Shown here piece after piece: positions 41,099 to 50,080 of a stretch of DNA of 64,000 bases. This stretch comes from Flavobacteriaceae bacterium. GTDB lineage: Bacteria; Bacteroidota; Bacteroidia; Flavobacteriales; Flavobacteriaceae. How positions within the stretch are numbered: position 1 is the first letter of the stretch; each line of letters starts with the position of its first letter. The DNA lies in NCBI GenBank assembly GCA_021647405.1, contig JAKIUU010000007.1, positions 19,447 to 83,446 of the forward strand, written 5' to 3'. Below the pieces are notes generated by a model, which worked only from the letters and a program-made list of their open reading frames with translations, was not told the origin of the DNA and searched no databases. A program made the position numbers and the translations under genes.

Positions 41099-41106
41099 TA
41101 ATTTTG
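41099..41106 (+). promoter_or_regulatory. Candidate -7 element for the cysteine desulfurase, next to its start codon
   Basis: TAATTTTG fits TAnnTTTG and ends 4 bp before the ATG at 41111. The expected transcription start falls on or beside the start codon, implying a leaderless message. No clear -33 TTG is seen. Confidence 0.4.
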
Positions 41107-41110
41107 TCAA

Positions 41111-42241
41111 ATGAAAGTTTATTTTGATAATGCGGCTACCACGCCATTGCATCCTGTTGTAATAAAAGAGGTGTCGCAACTAATGGCATCTAATTTCGGA
41201 AATCCTTCATCAAGTCACCAGTTTGGCAGACAGGCCAAAACTTTGGTAGAACAGTCTCGCAAGTCTATTTCAAATCATTTAAATTGTGCGCCAAACGAAA
41301 TTATTTTTACTGCAGGAGGCAGCGAAGCCGATAATTTAATATTGCGAAATGCCGTTGAGAATCTTGGTGTTAAACACATCATTACATCTGTAATTGAGCA
41401 CCATGCGGTGCTGCATATGATTGATGTGCTTAAAGCGGAATGTGGCATTAATGTTAGTTTTGTTAAGCTTTCAGAAAAGGGCGCTATAGACCTAGCGCAT
41501 TTTGAAAATTTATTAGACGATAGTTCCCAAAAAACCTTGGTGAGTTTGATGTATATAAACAATGAAATTGCCAATATTTTACCTCTTAAAAAAGTGGCAG
41601 AATTGTGTAAAATACACGACACTTATTTTCATTCGGATACGGTTCAGGGTATTGCCCATTACGGCATAAATTTAGAAGATATCCCTGTTGATTTTATTGC
41701 AGCAAGTGCCCATAAATTTCATGGCCCCAAAGGTGTTGGTTTTGCGTTTGTCAGAAAAAATTGTGGAATAAAACCATTGTTAATAGGCGGCGATCAAGAA
41801 CATGGCGCCCGTGCCGGAACAGAAAATGTGCACAGTATTGCTGGCATGGCATTGGCTTTTGATTTGGCAATAAAAAATCTTGAAAAAGACCAAGCTTATG
41901 TTAGTCATTTAAAAAAATATTTTATCGAAAAGATAAAAAAAACCTTTCCAAAAGTTTGTTTTAATGGCACAAGTGCCGATTTAAAAAGCAGTTCGTATGT
42001 AACGCTTAATGTGCGGTTTTCTAAAGAAATCCCCATGCTTTTATTTAAACTCGATTTAAAAGGGGTGGCAGTTTCGGGAGGAAGTGCCTGTCAGAGTGGT
42101 AGCAGTAAGGGATCGCATGTTTTACAGGCTATTTTAACACCGGCGGAAGCTAAAAAAAGTTCAGTTCGGTTTTCTTTTAGCAAGTTTAATACCTTAGAAG
42201 AGGTGGATTATTGTTTGTCTGTTTTAAAAGAATTGGTATAA
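41111..42241 (+). CDS. Cysteine desulfurase (NifS/IscS-like)
   Basis: A 376-residue class V PLP enzyme that removes sulfur from cysteine to give alanine and an enzyme persulfide for Fe-S clusters or thiolation. It starts MKVYFDNAATTPLHP. The PLP lysine is Lys202 in SAHKFHGPKG, and the active Cys is Cys327 in SGGSACQSGSSKGSH. The loop after the Cys is long, as in group I (NifS/IscS) enzymes. No Fe-S scaffold gene is adjacent. The next gene is convergent, with a hairpin in the 55-bp gap. The frame cannot start upstream without passing through the promoter-like element. Confidence 0.92.
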   Translation: MKVYFDNAATTPLHPVVIKEVSQLMASNFGNPSSSHQFGRQAKTLVEQSRKSISNHLNCAPNEIIFTAGGSEADNLILRNAVENLGVKHIITSVIEHHAVLHMIDVLKAECGINVSFVKLSEKGAIDLAHFENLLDDSSQKTLVSLMYINNEIANILPLKKVAELCKIHDTYFHSDTVQGIAHYGINLEDIPVDFIAASAHKFHGPKGVGFAFVRKNCGIKPLLIGGDQEHGARAGTENVHSIAGMALAFDLAIKNLEKDQAYVSHLKKYFIEKIKKTFPKVCFNGTSADLKSSSYVTLNVRFSKEIPMLLFKLDLKGVAVSGGSACQSGSSKGSHVLQAILTPAEAKKSSVRFSFSKFNTLEEVDYCLSVLKELV

Positions 42242-42258
42242 ATAAAAACACCCCTAAA

Positions 42259-42274
42259 GTCCCCTCAAGGGGAC
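42259..42274. terminator. GC-rich hairpin between convergent genes
   Basis: GTCCCCT, loop CA, AGGGGAC: a perfect 7-bp stem in the gap between the cysteine desulfurase and the ABC exporter. There is no T-run behind it on either strand, so intrinsic termination is uncertain. A CCCCTAAAGTCCCCT motif of this sort recurs in Flavobacteriaceae spacers. Confidence 0.4.
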
Positions 42275-42296
42275 AATAATAACGCGAAAAGTTATA

Positions 42297-44051
42297 CTAT
42301 TGTCTTTCTAGTAATTGTTGTTCATACAATTCTTGATAATATCCGTTTTGATTTAGCAGCTGTAAATGAGAACCATGCTGAATTATTTTACCTTCATCAA
42401 GCACAATAATTGTATCGGCATTTTTAACCGATGACACCCTATGACTTACAATAATTGCGGTTTTATGGTGGATGAGTTTGTTTAGATTTGAAAGAATTAT
42501 TTCTTCGGTTTCTGTATCAACAGCGCTTAAACAGTCATCAAAAATAAGAATATTTGGATTTTTAATTAAGGCGCGTGCAATAGAAATACGCTGTTTTTGG
42601 CCGCCTGATAATGTAACACCACGTTCGCCAACCAAAGTCTGGTAACTGTTTTTAAAAGCTTTTATATTTTCGTGAATATTTGCCTGTTTTGCGGCATTTT
42701 TAATACGGCTAAGCGAGGCTTCTTCATTGCCAAAACGAATGTTATTAGCAATGGTATCAGAAAATAAAAAGGAATCTTGGGGCACAAAACCAATGTTCTC
42801 TCTCAAGCATTTTAAATTAATTTCTTTAATAGGGATGCCATCAATTAAAATGGCGCCGTTGTCAATATCGTACAAACGGGCAATAAGGTTTATGACAGTC
42901 GATTTTCCTGAGCCAGTTTTTCCTAAAATGGCCAATGTCTTGCCACTGTCAATTTTGAAACTCACATTTTTTAAAGCCGTAATATGGGTATCGTCATAAG
43001 TAAAGCTTACTTTTTTAAATTCAATAGTTCCGTTTATTACGGAGCTGTTTACTTGGGTATTTTCAATTTCGGGTTTTACATTTAAAAATCCATTAATCCG
43101 TTTTTGAGAAGCTTCTGCTTGTTGCACCATTGAAGATACCCAGCCCACAACAGCCACAGGCCATGTAAGCATGTTTATGTAGATTATAAACTCGGCAATA
43201 ATACTGAGGCTTTCAATTTTTCCGTTTATATATTGCATGCCTCCAAAGTAGATTACAAAAATATTACTTATGCCAATTAATAGAATCATAAGTGGGAAAA
43301 ACAGCGCTTGGGCTTTAAATAAAGAGATATTTTTATCTTTGCTGATTTCGGCTAAATCGTCAAATTCGTCGTAATTTTTGGTTTCAATACCATAGGCTTT
43401 AATAACGTTAATACCAGAAAAAGTTTCTTGGGCATAAGTTGTCAGTTTTGAAAGATATTGTTGTACAACAGTACTTCTCTTATTTATAACACTACTCAAA
43501 ATATAGATTGAAACAGACAAAAAAGGAAGTGGTATTAATGTGTATAAGGTAAGTTGTAAATCGATACGTACCATATTGGCTGTCACAATAATAAATAGCG
43601 TTATCATATTTATAGTGTACATAATAGCAGGGCCAAAATACATACGCACTTTACTCACATCTTCGCTAATGCGATTCATTAAATCGCCTGTTTTGTTTTT
43701 TTTATAGAAATTTAGAGAGAGCCTTTGGTATTGTTCATAAATTTCGTTTTTGAGATCAAATTCAATATAACGAGACATGACAATAATCATTTGGCGCATG
43801 CCAAAAGTAAAAATACCTGCCCCTAAAACAGCCCCTATTATGATTACGATGTTTATAAACAATTGGTGTTTAACCTCTGCTAGACTGCTAATTTGCCCTT
43901 TTTGGTATAACTCAACTACTTTTAAAGATTGCCCAATTAAGCGTGGCATAAACAAAGTGAAAATTTGAGCGATGACGCTAAATACAATACCAAGCCCCAA
44001 GCGATAGCGGTATTTAATAAAGTATTTATTAAGGTATTTAAGTGCTTTCAA
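42297..44051 (-). CDS. ABC exporter half-transporter (fused permease and ATPase)
   Basis: A 584-residue type IV ABC exporter. The transmembrane domain (about 15-310) has six helices. The nucleotide-binding domain (about 340-580) has Walker A LGKTGSGKSTVINL near residue 374, signature LSGGQKQRISIARAL and Walker B ILIFDDCLSAVD near residue 504. The residue after the Walker B Asp is Asp in place of the catalytic Glu, as in the degenerate half of heterodimeric exporters. No partner gene is next to it, so it is either a homodimer with altered hydrolysis or pairs with a distant gene. The substrate (lipid, drug or peptide) cannot be told. Confidence 0.9.
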   Translation of the reverse strand: MKALKYLNKYFIKYRYRLGLGIVFSVIAQIFTLFMPRLIGQSLKVVELYQKGQISSLAEVKHQLFINIVIIIGAVLGAGIFTFGMRQMIIVMSRYIEFDLKNEIYEQYQRLSLNFYKKNKTGDLMNRISEDVSKVRMYFGPAIMYTINMITLFIIVTANMVRIDLQLTLYTLIPLPFLSVSIYILSSVINKRSTVVQQYLSKLTTYAQETFSGINVIKAYGIETKNYDEFDDLAEISKDKNISLFKAQALFFPLMILLIGISNIFVIYFGGMQYINGKIESLSIIAEFIIYINMLTWPVAVVGWVSSMVQQAEASQKRINGFLNVKPEIENTQVNSSVINGTIEFKKVSFTYDDTHITALKNVSFKIDSGKTLAILGKTGSGKSTVINLIARLYDIDNGAILIDGIPIKEINLKCLRENIGFVPQDSFLFSDTIANNIRFGNEEASLSRIKNAAKQANIHENIKAFKNSYQTLVGERGVTLSGGQKQRISIARALIKNPNILIFDDCLSAVDTETEEIILSNLNKLIHHKTAIIVSHRVSSVKNADTIIVLDEGKIIQHGSHLQLLNQNGYYQELYEQQLLERQ

Positions 44052-44237
44052 GTTTTAAAAAAAGATTTTATTTTGACCACGAAGATACACGTTTAATGAT
44101 AAAACAGTTGTGAGTTTGTTAAAATATGTAGATGTCTTTTTCCCATTTCACAATTTATATTTCGGATAAAAATTTACTTAAAGAAGGGTTCTTAAAAATG
44201 AAGTTTAAATTAAAAGTATAAAATTCAATTTATTGTT

Positions 44238-44245
44238 TATTTTTG
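44238..44245 (+). promoter_or_regulatory. Candidate -7 element for nusB
   Basis: TATTTTTG fits TAnnTTTG, and transcription would start near 44250. The first possible start of the nusB frame (44243) lies inside this element, which favours the ATG at 44297. Confidence 0.45.
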
Positions 44246-44296
44246 CTCCGAGAAAAATTAAACGCTACTTTTTATAAACGTTCTTGCTGCCATAAA

Positions 44297-45235
44297 ATGA
44301 TTAATAGAAGACATATACGAATTAAAGTAATGCAATCGGTTTATGCATTTTTCCAGTCTAAAAACCAAGACTTAAGCGCCGAAGAGAAATTTCTGAATAC
44401 CAATATTAATAAGCTGCAAGAGTTATTTGTACTTATGTTAAGTTTGTTGGTAGAACTTAAAAAAGAATCCCAACGGGTTATTGATATTTCTAGGAAGAAG
44501 CACTTGGCCACTTCGGATGATTTAAATCCCAATAAAAAATTTATAAATAACAAGGTCTTTTTAAGTATTGAAAGCAGTCCTTCTTATTTGACTTATACTA
44601 AGAATCATAATTTAGATTTATGGACATTAAATAATAAGTTCATCAAAAATTTATGGGCTGCTGTAAAACAAAGTTCTTTATACGAAAAGTATATGACCTC
44701 TGAAGAATCTACTATTAAAGAAGATATTGTTTTTGTAAGTGCCATTTACACAGATATTATTGCAACAGACGAAAAATTATACGATTTTTTAGGCGATGTA
44801 AATATAGGTTGGATGGATGATTTCCCCTTTGTAAATACATTGATATTAAAGTCTTTAAGGAAAATTAAGTCGATAGAGCCTCTTAAAATCGAAAATTTAT
44901 ATAAGGATGATGCCGATGCAAAATTTGCAATTGAGTTGTTTAGAAAGGTGGTTTTAAATCATTTAGAATTCACTCAAGTTGTTGATGAAAAAACACCAAA
45001 TTGGGACAGTGAACGCATTGCTGAATTAGACCTTATACTTATTAAAATGGCTTTGACAGAGTTTATTTATTTTCCGTCAATTCCAACCAAGGTTTCTATA
45101 AATGAATATTTAGAAATAGCCAAAGATTATTCTACAAAACAAAGCAGTGTTTTTATAAATGGGGTATTAGATAAATTGTTAAAAGAATATCAATCGCAAA
45201 ATAAAATAAACAAAGTAGGCAGAGGCTTATTATAA
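44297..45235 (+). CDS. nusB: Transcription antitermination factor NusB (Bacteroidota long form)
   Basis: About 312 residues from the chosen ATG, starting MINRRHIRIKVMQSVYAFFQ, the usual start of Bacteroidota NusB. The frame is open up to 44243, but that start overlaps a promoter-like element. The all-helical NusB domain occupies the C-terminal half: NWDSERIAELDLILIKMALTEF, then KVSINEYLEIAKDYS and SSVFINGVLDKLL. The N-terminal half is a helical extension typical of this phylum. NusB binds boxA RNA with NusE (S10) for rRNA antitermination. It heads a rightward run of seven genes. Confidence 0.9.
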   Translation: MINRRHIRIKVMQSVYAFFQSKNQDLSAEEKFLNTNINKLQELFVLMLSLLVELKKESQRVIDISRKKHLATSDDLNPNKKFINNKVFLSIESSPSYLTYTKNHNLDLWTLNNKFIKNLWAAVKQSSLYEKYMTSEESTIKEDIVFVSAIYTDIIATDEKLYDFLGDVNIGWMDDFPFVNTLILKSLRKIKSIEPLKIENLYKDDADAKFAIELFRKVVLNHLEFTQVVDEKTPNWDSERIAELDLILIKMALTEFIYFPSIPTKVSINEYLEIAKDYSTKQSSVFINGVLDKLLKEYQSQNKINKVGRGLL

Positions 45236-45240
45236 ATTTA

Positions 45241-45248
45241 TATTTTTG
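45241..45248 (+). promoter_or_regulatory. Candidate -7 element for DUF1573-yajC
   Basis: TATTTTTG fits TAnnTTTG. It sits just after the nusB stop (45235) and would give a leader of about 18 nt before the DUF1573 ATG at 45271. Confidence 0.45.
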
Positions 45249-45270
45249 TAACTCAAAAAAAATAATTATT

Positions 45271-45741
45271 ATGAAAAAATATGGCCTATTATTTACACTA
45301 ATCTTGGTTGTCTTGGTGTCTTGTAAAGACAATGTTGCATCAAAAATTAATGAAGATAACTTGATAAAAGCACAACAACGTGATGTTAAACTTGAAACAG
45401 AGTTTCCAGTAATGTCTTTTAATAATAAAGATTATGATTTTGGCACTATAGACGCTGGCGATATTGTTGAAACAGTTTTTAATTTTGTAAATACAGGGAA
45501 TACAGATCTTATAATAACAAATGCTAAAGCCACATGTGGTTGTACCATACCAGAATGGCCAAGAGCGCCTATAAAACCAGGAAAAAAAGGTCTTATTAAA
45601 GTTAAATTTAACTCACGTGGTAAAAAAAATAAACAAAGCAAAACAATTACTTTGACTACAAATACAAGAAACGGAAAAGAGTTTCTTAAAATAAAAGCGC
45701 AGGTAAATCCTGCAAAAAAAAAGAATTTTAATAAAAAATAA
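45271..45741 (+). CDS. DUF1573 lipoprotein
   Basis: A 156-residue protein with a lipoprotein signal (LLFTLILVVLVSCKDN, Cys near residue 18). The DUF1573 domain is an immunoglobulin-like fold with FNNKDYDFGTIDAGDIVETV, FVNTGNTDLIITNAKATCGC and EWPRAPIKPGKKG. The paired Cys in TCGCT is a family feature. The function is unknown. It is envelope-anchored by its lipid. yajC follows after 9 bp, and this order is common in Flavobacteriaceae. The C-terminus is very basic. Confidence 0.88.
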   Translation: MKKYGLLFTLILVVLVSCKDNVASKINEDNLIKAQQRDVKLETEFPVMSFNNKDYDFGTIDAGDIVETVFNFVNTGNTDLIITNAKATCGCTIPEWPRAPIKPGKKGLIKVKFNSRGKKNKQSKTITLTTNTRNGKEFLKIKAQVNPAKKKNFNKK

Positions 45742-45750
45742 TAATATAAT

Positions 45751-46062
45751 ATGTTTCAAATAATTTTTTTACAATCGGGTGGTGTGGGTAATTTTGTAAT
45801 AATCCCGTTGATGTTTCTAGTCATTTATATGTTTATGATTAGACCTCAAATGAAACGCCAAAAGCAAGAAAAGAAATTCCAAGCTTCAATAAGTAAAGGT
45901 GCTAAAGTGATAACTACCAGTGGCATTCATGGTAAAATATTAGATATAGTAGATAAAGACAATACCGTTATTGTTGAGACTGGAGCTGGTAAAATTAAGT
46001 TCGAACGTTCGGCAATATCAATGGAGTTGAGTAAAAAATACAACAAAGAGATGGTAAAATAA
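45751..46062 (+). CDS. yajC: Preprotein translocase accessory subunit YajC
   Basis: A 103-residue protein with one membrane helix (about 13-33, FVIIPLMFLVIYMFMIRPQ), the family motif MIRPQMKRQKQEKKFQ directly behind it, and a small beta domain with GAKVITTSGIHGKILDI. YajC associates with SecDF-YidC at the Sec translocon. It is followed by a good hairpin terminator. Confidence 0.95.
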   Translation: MFQIIFLQSGGVGNFVIIPLMFLVIYMFMIRPQMKRQKQEKKFQASISKGAKVITTSGIHGKILDIVDKDNTVIVETGAGKIKFERSAISMELSKKYNKEMVK

Positions 46063-46085
46063 TTTGCCTATTTTTTAAATTTTTA

Positions 46086-46111
46086 AAAGTGAGCTTTGGC
46101 TCACTTTTTTT
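46086..46111 (+). terminator. Rho-independent terminator after yajC
   Basis: AAAGTGAGC, loop TTTG, GCTCACTTT (9-bp stem), then a T-run to 46111. It ends the DUF1573-yajC transcript before the YbbR gene. Confidence 0.85.
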
Positions 46112-46136
46112 GTATATTTATTTTTTTAAATAAAAT

Positions 46137-47102
46137 ATGCTTAAACAAGGCTTAAAAAATAAAGATTTATTTTTTAAGAATAAGAATATAAAAATGTTCT
46201 TATTCTTTGTACTGTTGTCTTTTCTTTTTTGGCTGCTCATTAATTTGTCAAAAGAATATATTAGTACCGCACAGTTTAAGGTAAGCTATGTTAATTTATC
46301 AAAAGCCAGAGTTTTACAAAATACGCCTCTAGATAAATTAAAACTAGAGATTAAAGCGCACGGATTTAAATTCTTAACCTATCAATTTAAAAAGAAAAAA
46401 ATTCAGATAAATCTCGCTTATTTGCAGCATTTAAAAGAAAACACTTATTTTTATTTGCCAAATAATCATTTGAGAGATTTTCAGGCTCAGTTTTCAAAAG
46501 ATGTTGAAATTCTTGGTGTTGAAGCCGACACACTTTTTTTTGAACTTACCTTTAATGCAAAGAAAAAAGTTAAGATAACTCCTAATTTAGACATTACTTT
46601 TAAATCGGGTTATAACTTAAATGAACCCATTTCTATCTCGTCAGATTCGGTTGTAATTCAGGGTCCTAAAACCTTTCTTGATACTATTAATGAAGTAAAA
46701 ACAGCGCACCTTCAATTAAAGGGTTTGGCCGAAAACTTTAAGAAGGACATAGCACTCAAAATGAGTGAAAATTCTAAGTTGAGCTACAGTTTTAAAAGTG
46801 TTGTGATAAATATAATTGTCGATAAATTTACAGAAACAACCCTCGTTAAAAACTTTGAAATAATTAACCTACCCAAATCGCAAACCATTACAACAATTCC
46901 AAAAGAAGTTACAGTTAAATATCAGGTAAGTTTGTCTAACTTTAATAGGGTAAGTGCCTCAATGTTTACCATCCAATGCGATTACGCTGTTTCAGAGAGA
47001 GATAGTTTAAGTTATTTAATTCCTAAAGTAATTGTAAAACCTGCTTTTGTTAGTTCAGTCACGCTTACACCAAAGAGAATAGAATATTTGATTAAAAAAT
47101 GA
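46137..47102 (+). CDS. YbbR-domain protein (CdaR-like)
   Basis: A 321-residue protein with one N-terminal membrane helix (about 20-38, FLFFVLLSFLFWLLINLS) and an extracytoplasmic part made of YbbR-like beta repeats. A clear one is around residues 140-225, including GYNLNEPISISSDSVVIQGP and LKGLAENFKKDIAL. In Firmicutes the YbbR protein CdaR regulates a diadenylate cyclase; in Bacteroidota the role is untested, and no cyclase gene is next to it. The stop overlaps the coaE start (ATGA), so the two are translationally coupled. Confidence 0.82.
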   Translation: MLKQGLKNKDLFFKNKNIKMFLFFVLLSFLFWLLINLSKEYISTAQFKVSYVNLSKARVLQNTPLDKLKLEIKAHGFKFLTYQFKKKKIQINLAYLQHLKENTYFYLPNNHLRDFQAQFSKDVEILGVEADTLFFELTFNAKKKVKITPNLDITFKSGYNLNEPISISSDSVVIQGPKTFLDTINEVKTAHLQLKGLAENFKKDIALKMSENSKLSYSFKSVVINIIVDKFTETTLVKNFEIINLPKSQTITTIPKEVTVKYQVSLSNFNRVSASMFTIQCDYAVSERDSLSYLIPKVIVKPAFVSSVTLTPKRIEYLIKK

Positions 47103-47686
47103 CTATAGTTGGTTTAACAGGAGGTATTGGTAGTGGTAAGACCACAGTAGCTAAACTTTTTGAAGGTTTGGGAATCCCTGTCTTTTTTGCTGATGATGAG
47201 GCCAAAAACTTGATGCAAGTCTCCGAAGTATTAAAATCAAAAATTTGCGCCACTTTTGGCGATAAAGCGTATCTTAACAATACTTTAAATAGGGCTTACT
47301 TGGCCGATTTGGTTTTTACTGATAAAGCCAATTTAAAACGCTTAAACGAATTGGTGCATCCCGAAGTTAAGAGGCAATTTAAAAAATGGGTTGCCCAACA
47401 AAATACCCCTTATGTAATTTATGAAAATGCCATTCTATTTGAAACACATTCGGCTTCTCAATTTGATTTTATTATTACAGTGTCTGCCAATATTGAAACA
47501 AGAATAAACCGAATTATAAAACGTGATAGCACCACGCGTCAAAGAGTGATAAATCGCATGAGTAACCAATGGGAAGAGAAAGAAAAGATAAAACTTTCTG
47601 ATGCGGTTATTGTTAACGATGCTGCTGCAAATCTCAGTCTTGAAGTTGAGAAATTGCATAAAAAAATTCTTTTGCGCTTTCAGTAA
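47099..47686 (+). CDS. coaE: Dephospho-CoA kinase
   Basis: A 195-residue P-loop kinase catalysing the last step of coenzyme A synthesis. It starts MTIVGLTGGIGSGKTTVAKL with Walker A GGIGSGKT, then FADDEAKNLM, LNELVHPEVK and the lid arginines in RIIKRDSTTRQRVINRMSNQ. Length is typical. It overlaps the YbbR gene by 4 bp. A 111-bp gap with its own -7-like element separates it from the sensor kinase. Confidence 0.94.
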   Translation: MTIVGLTGGIGSGKTTVAKLFEGLGIPVFFADDEAKNLMQVSEVLKSKICATFGDKAYLNNTLNRAYLADLVFTDKANLKRLNELVHPEVKRQFKKWVAQQNTPYVIYENAILFETHSASQFDFIITVSANIETRINRIIKRDSTTRQRVINRMSNQWEEKEKIKLSDAVIVNDAAANLSLEVEKLHKKILLRFQ

Positions 47687-47785
47687 TTTTTGCATAAATC
47701 TTCAATATATTCTTAATAAATTGTTAAAAACGAAGTGAAATTAACAATATATCAGCAATCTTAAAAATATTAACAATTTAAAGCT

Positions 47786-47793
47786 TATTTTTG
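47786..47793 (+). promoter_or_regulatory. Candidate -7 element for the two-component operon, next to the start codon
   Basis: TATTTTTG fits TAnnTTTG and ends 4 bp before the ATG at 47798, again implying a leaderless or near-leaderless message. Confidence 0.4.
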
Positions 47794-47797
47794 AGCG

Positions 47798-49369
47798 ATG
47801 GGTAAAAGGCTGTTTATTTCTTTAATTGTATTGATGAGTATCTCTTTAGTAGGGATTATTGCCGTACAGGTTTATTGGATAAATAGCACCATAGAAATTA
47901 GAGAAAGTCAATTTTCTAGCGATGTAAAATATGCTTTGGCCAATGTTTCTGAAAATATTCAGAAAAGAGAAATAAGCGACTATTACAAAGATTTTTCTCC
48001 ACTTATTGACTCTGCAAGAATGGCTAAAAAGGGAATTGTAAAAAATCTTTTTTACAGTAAAATTGATACCAGTACAAATGAGATTTTTACTTTCAGACAG
48101 AGCATATTAGAAAACGACTACAAATCGCCTATAACCAATCTGCGTTTAAATATAGATACCTTAAATTTCAAGTCCTTTTACAGTGAGTCTGTTTCCGAAA
48201 TTTCTAAAATAAATAGCATTTCTAAAGATATTAAGCAATTAACCCCAGAACAAAAATTTGTTAAAATGGGGAAATTGGTGAGCCTTGAAAGGATGCAATT
48301 TGAGAATTTCTTTAAAGAAATAGCACCAAGAGAGCCCATTTATAAAAGAGTTACTAAAAATGAATTGAAACTAAATTTAGACTATGAGTTAGGCCAAAGA
48401 GGTATTAATACCGATTTTGGTTTTGCTATTTATAGCAATAAGTTTCCTACAAAAGTAAAGTCAGATAATTTTAAGTTAAACATAGGAAAAACCTACAAAG
48501 TACCCTTGTTTATTGATGATAATGGCAATAGTAATTATTATTTATTTGTAAATTTTCCTAATAAAAGCGAATACATTTTAGGTGCCATTTCTAAAATTTT
48601 AATTCTAGGGGCTTTCTTTATTTTAGTTATTGCAATTGCTTATGGAAGCGCCATTTATCAGCTTATAAAACAAAAGCAAATCTCACAAATTAAAACAGAG
48701 TTTATCAATAACATGACACATGAGTTTAAAACACCAATTGCCACCATCAATTTGGCTTTAGATGCTATTAAAAACCCTAAAATAATTTCAGACCAAGGGA
48801 AGATACTCAATTATGTAAAAATGATTCGCGAAGAGAATAAACGCATGTTTAACCAAGTAGAAAATGTTTTACGTATCTCAAAGCTAGAAAAAAATCAATT
48901 AGATATCAGTAAGGAAATAGTTGACATTAGCGACTTATTAGAAGATGCTATAACACATGTTAATTTAATAGTTAATAACAGAGGAGGTTATATAAATACA
49001 CATTTTAGTGCCACTTTTGATGAAGTTCATGCCAGTCCGTTTCATTTAAAAAATGTATTTGTTAACATTTTAGACAATGCTATTAAATACTCTGAAGATG
49101 CTCCTAAAATTGATATTTATACCGATACCATTGGTAACGAATTAATTATAAAAATTGTTGATCAAGGCATAGGGATGACAAAAAATGTACAAAAACAGGT
49201 ATTTAATAAATTTTACAGAGAACAAACCGGAAATGTACACAACGTTAAAGGTCATGGGTTGGGCTTGGCATATGTAAAAAAGATTGTAGAAATACACCAC
49301 GGCACAGTTAGTGTTGAAAGCGAGAAAGGCAATGGAAGTGCCTTTACAATAAAATTGACACTGATTTAA
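47798..49369 (+). CDS. Membrane sensor histidine kinase (RprX-like)
   Basis: A 523-residue classic kinase: membrane helix 1 (about 5-27), an approximately 235-residue extracytoplasmic sensor region, and helix 2 (about 264-286). HisKA follows with the phosphoacceptor in INNMTHEFKTPIATINL, near residue 308. HATPase_c has N-box NILDNAIKYS, G1 VDQGIGM and G2 GHGLGLAYVKK, all intact. The response regulator gene follows after 13 bp, so the partner is clear. RprX/RprY-type systems are common in Bacteroidota; the ligand is unknown. No HAMP domain is obvious between helix 2 and HisKA. Confidence 0.92.
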   Translation: MGKRLFISLIVLMSISLVGIIAVQVYWINSTIEIRESQFSSDVKYALANVSENIQKREISDYYKDFSPLIDSARMAKKGIVKNLFYSKIDTSTNEIFTFRQSILENDYKSPITNLRLNIDTLNFKSFYSESVSEISKINSISKDIKQLTPEQKFVKMGKLVSLERMQFENFFKEIAPREPIYKRVTKNELKLNLDYELGQRGINTDFGFAIYSNKFPTKVKSDNFKLNIGKTYKVPLFIDDNGNSNYYLFVNFPNKSEYILGAISKILILGAFFILVIAIAYGSAIYQLIKQKQISQIKTEFINNMTHEFKTPIATINLALDAIKNPKIISDQGKILNYVKMIREENKRMFNQVENVLRISKLEKNQLDISKEIVDISDLLEDAITHVNLIVNNRGGYINTHFSATFDEVHASPFHLKNVFVNILDNAIKYSEDAPKIDIYTDTIGNELIIKIVDQGIGMTKNVQKQVFNKFYREQTGNVHNVKGHGLGLAYVKKIVEIHHGTVSVESEKGNGSAFTIKLTLI

Positions 49370-49382
49370 AAAAATAAATATT

Positions 49383-50078
49383 ATGGAACAAAAAAGAATA
49401 CTGCTGGTTGAAGATGATCAAAATTTCGGAACAGTTTTAAAAGATTATTTGACATTAAATGATTACGATGTAACATTGGCAAAAGATGGCTTAGAAGGTT
49501 TAATTATGTTTAAAAATGACATTTTTGATCTGTGTATTTTGGATGTGATGATGCCAAGAAAAGACGGTTTTTCTTTGGCAAAAGATATAAGATCTACAAA
49601 TAAAGAAATTCCAATTTTCTTTTTAACAGCCAAAACACTTAAAGAAGATGTTTTAAAAGGATACCAAGTTGGTGCAGACGACTTTTTAAACAAGCCTTTT
49701 GATTCTGAAGTATTGCTCTATAAAATCAAAGCCATTTTACAGCGTAAAGAATCTGAAAAAGATGTGGCCGAAGAGATTTTTGAATTTGAAATTGGCAAGT
49801 TTCATCTCAATTCAAAATTAAGACATTTGACTATTAATGGTGAATTGCGAAAATTATCGCCTAAAGAAAATAAATTGCTCAAACTTTTGGCCATTCATAT
49901 TAATGATTTAATGCCAAGAGAATTGGCTCTGACAAAAATTTGGCGCGATGACAACTATTTTACTTCACGAAGCATGGACGTCTATATTGCTAAATTGCGT
50001 AAATATTTAAAAGAAGATCCCAATGTTGAGATAATCAATATTCACGGCGAGGGCTTTAGAATGGTTGATAACAAATAG
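49383..50078 (+). CDS. OmpR-family response regulator (RprY-like)
   Basis: A 231-residue regulator. The receiver domain (1-118) has Asp11-Asp12, phosphoacceptor Asp54 in CILDVMMPRKDG and Lys104 in DFLNKPF. The DNA-binding winged helix (about 130-229) contains LSPKENKLLKLLAI and SRSMDVYIAKLRKYL. It is the output partner of the kinase 13 bp upstream. Its stop lies only 2 bp from the stop of the convergent esterase gene, so the two transcripts probably overlap at their ends. Confidence 0.94.
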   Translation: MEQKRILLVEDDQNFGTVLKDYLTLNDYDVTLAKDGLEGLIMFKNDIFDLCILDVMMPRKDGFSLAKDIRSTNKEIPIFFLTAKTLKEDVLKGYQVGADDFLNKPFDSEVLLYKIKAILQRKESEKDVAEEIFEFEIGKFHLNSKLRHLTINGELRKLSPKENKLLKLLAIHINDLMPRELALTKIWRDDNYFTSRSMDVYIAKLRKYLKEDPNVEIINIHGEGFRMVDNK

Positions 50079-50080
50079 GC

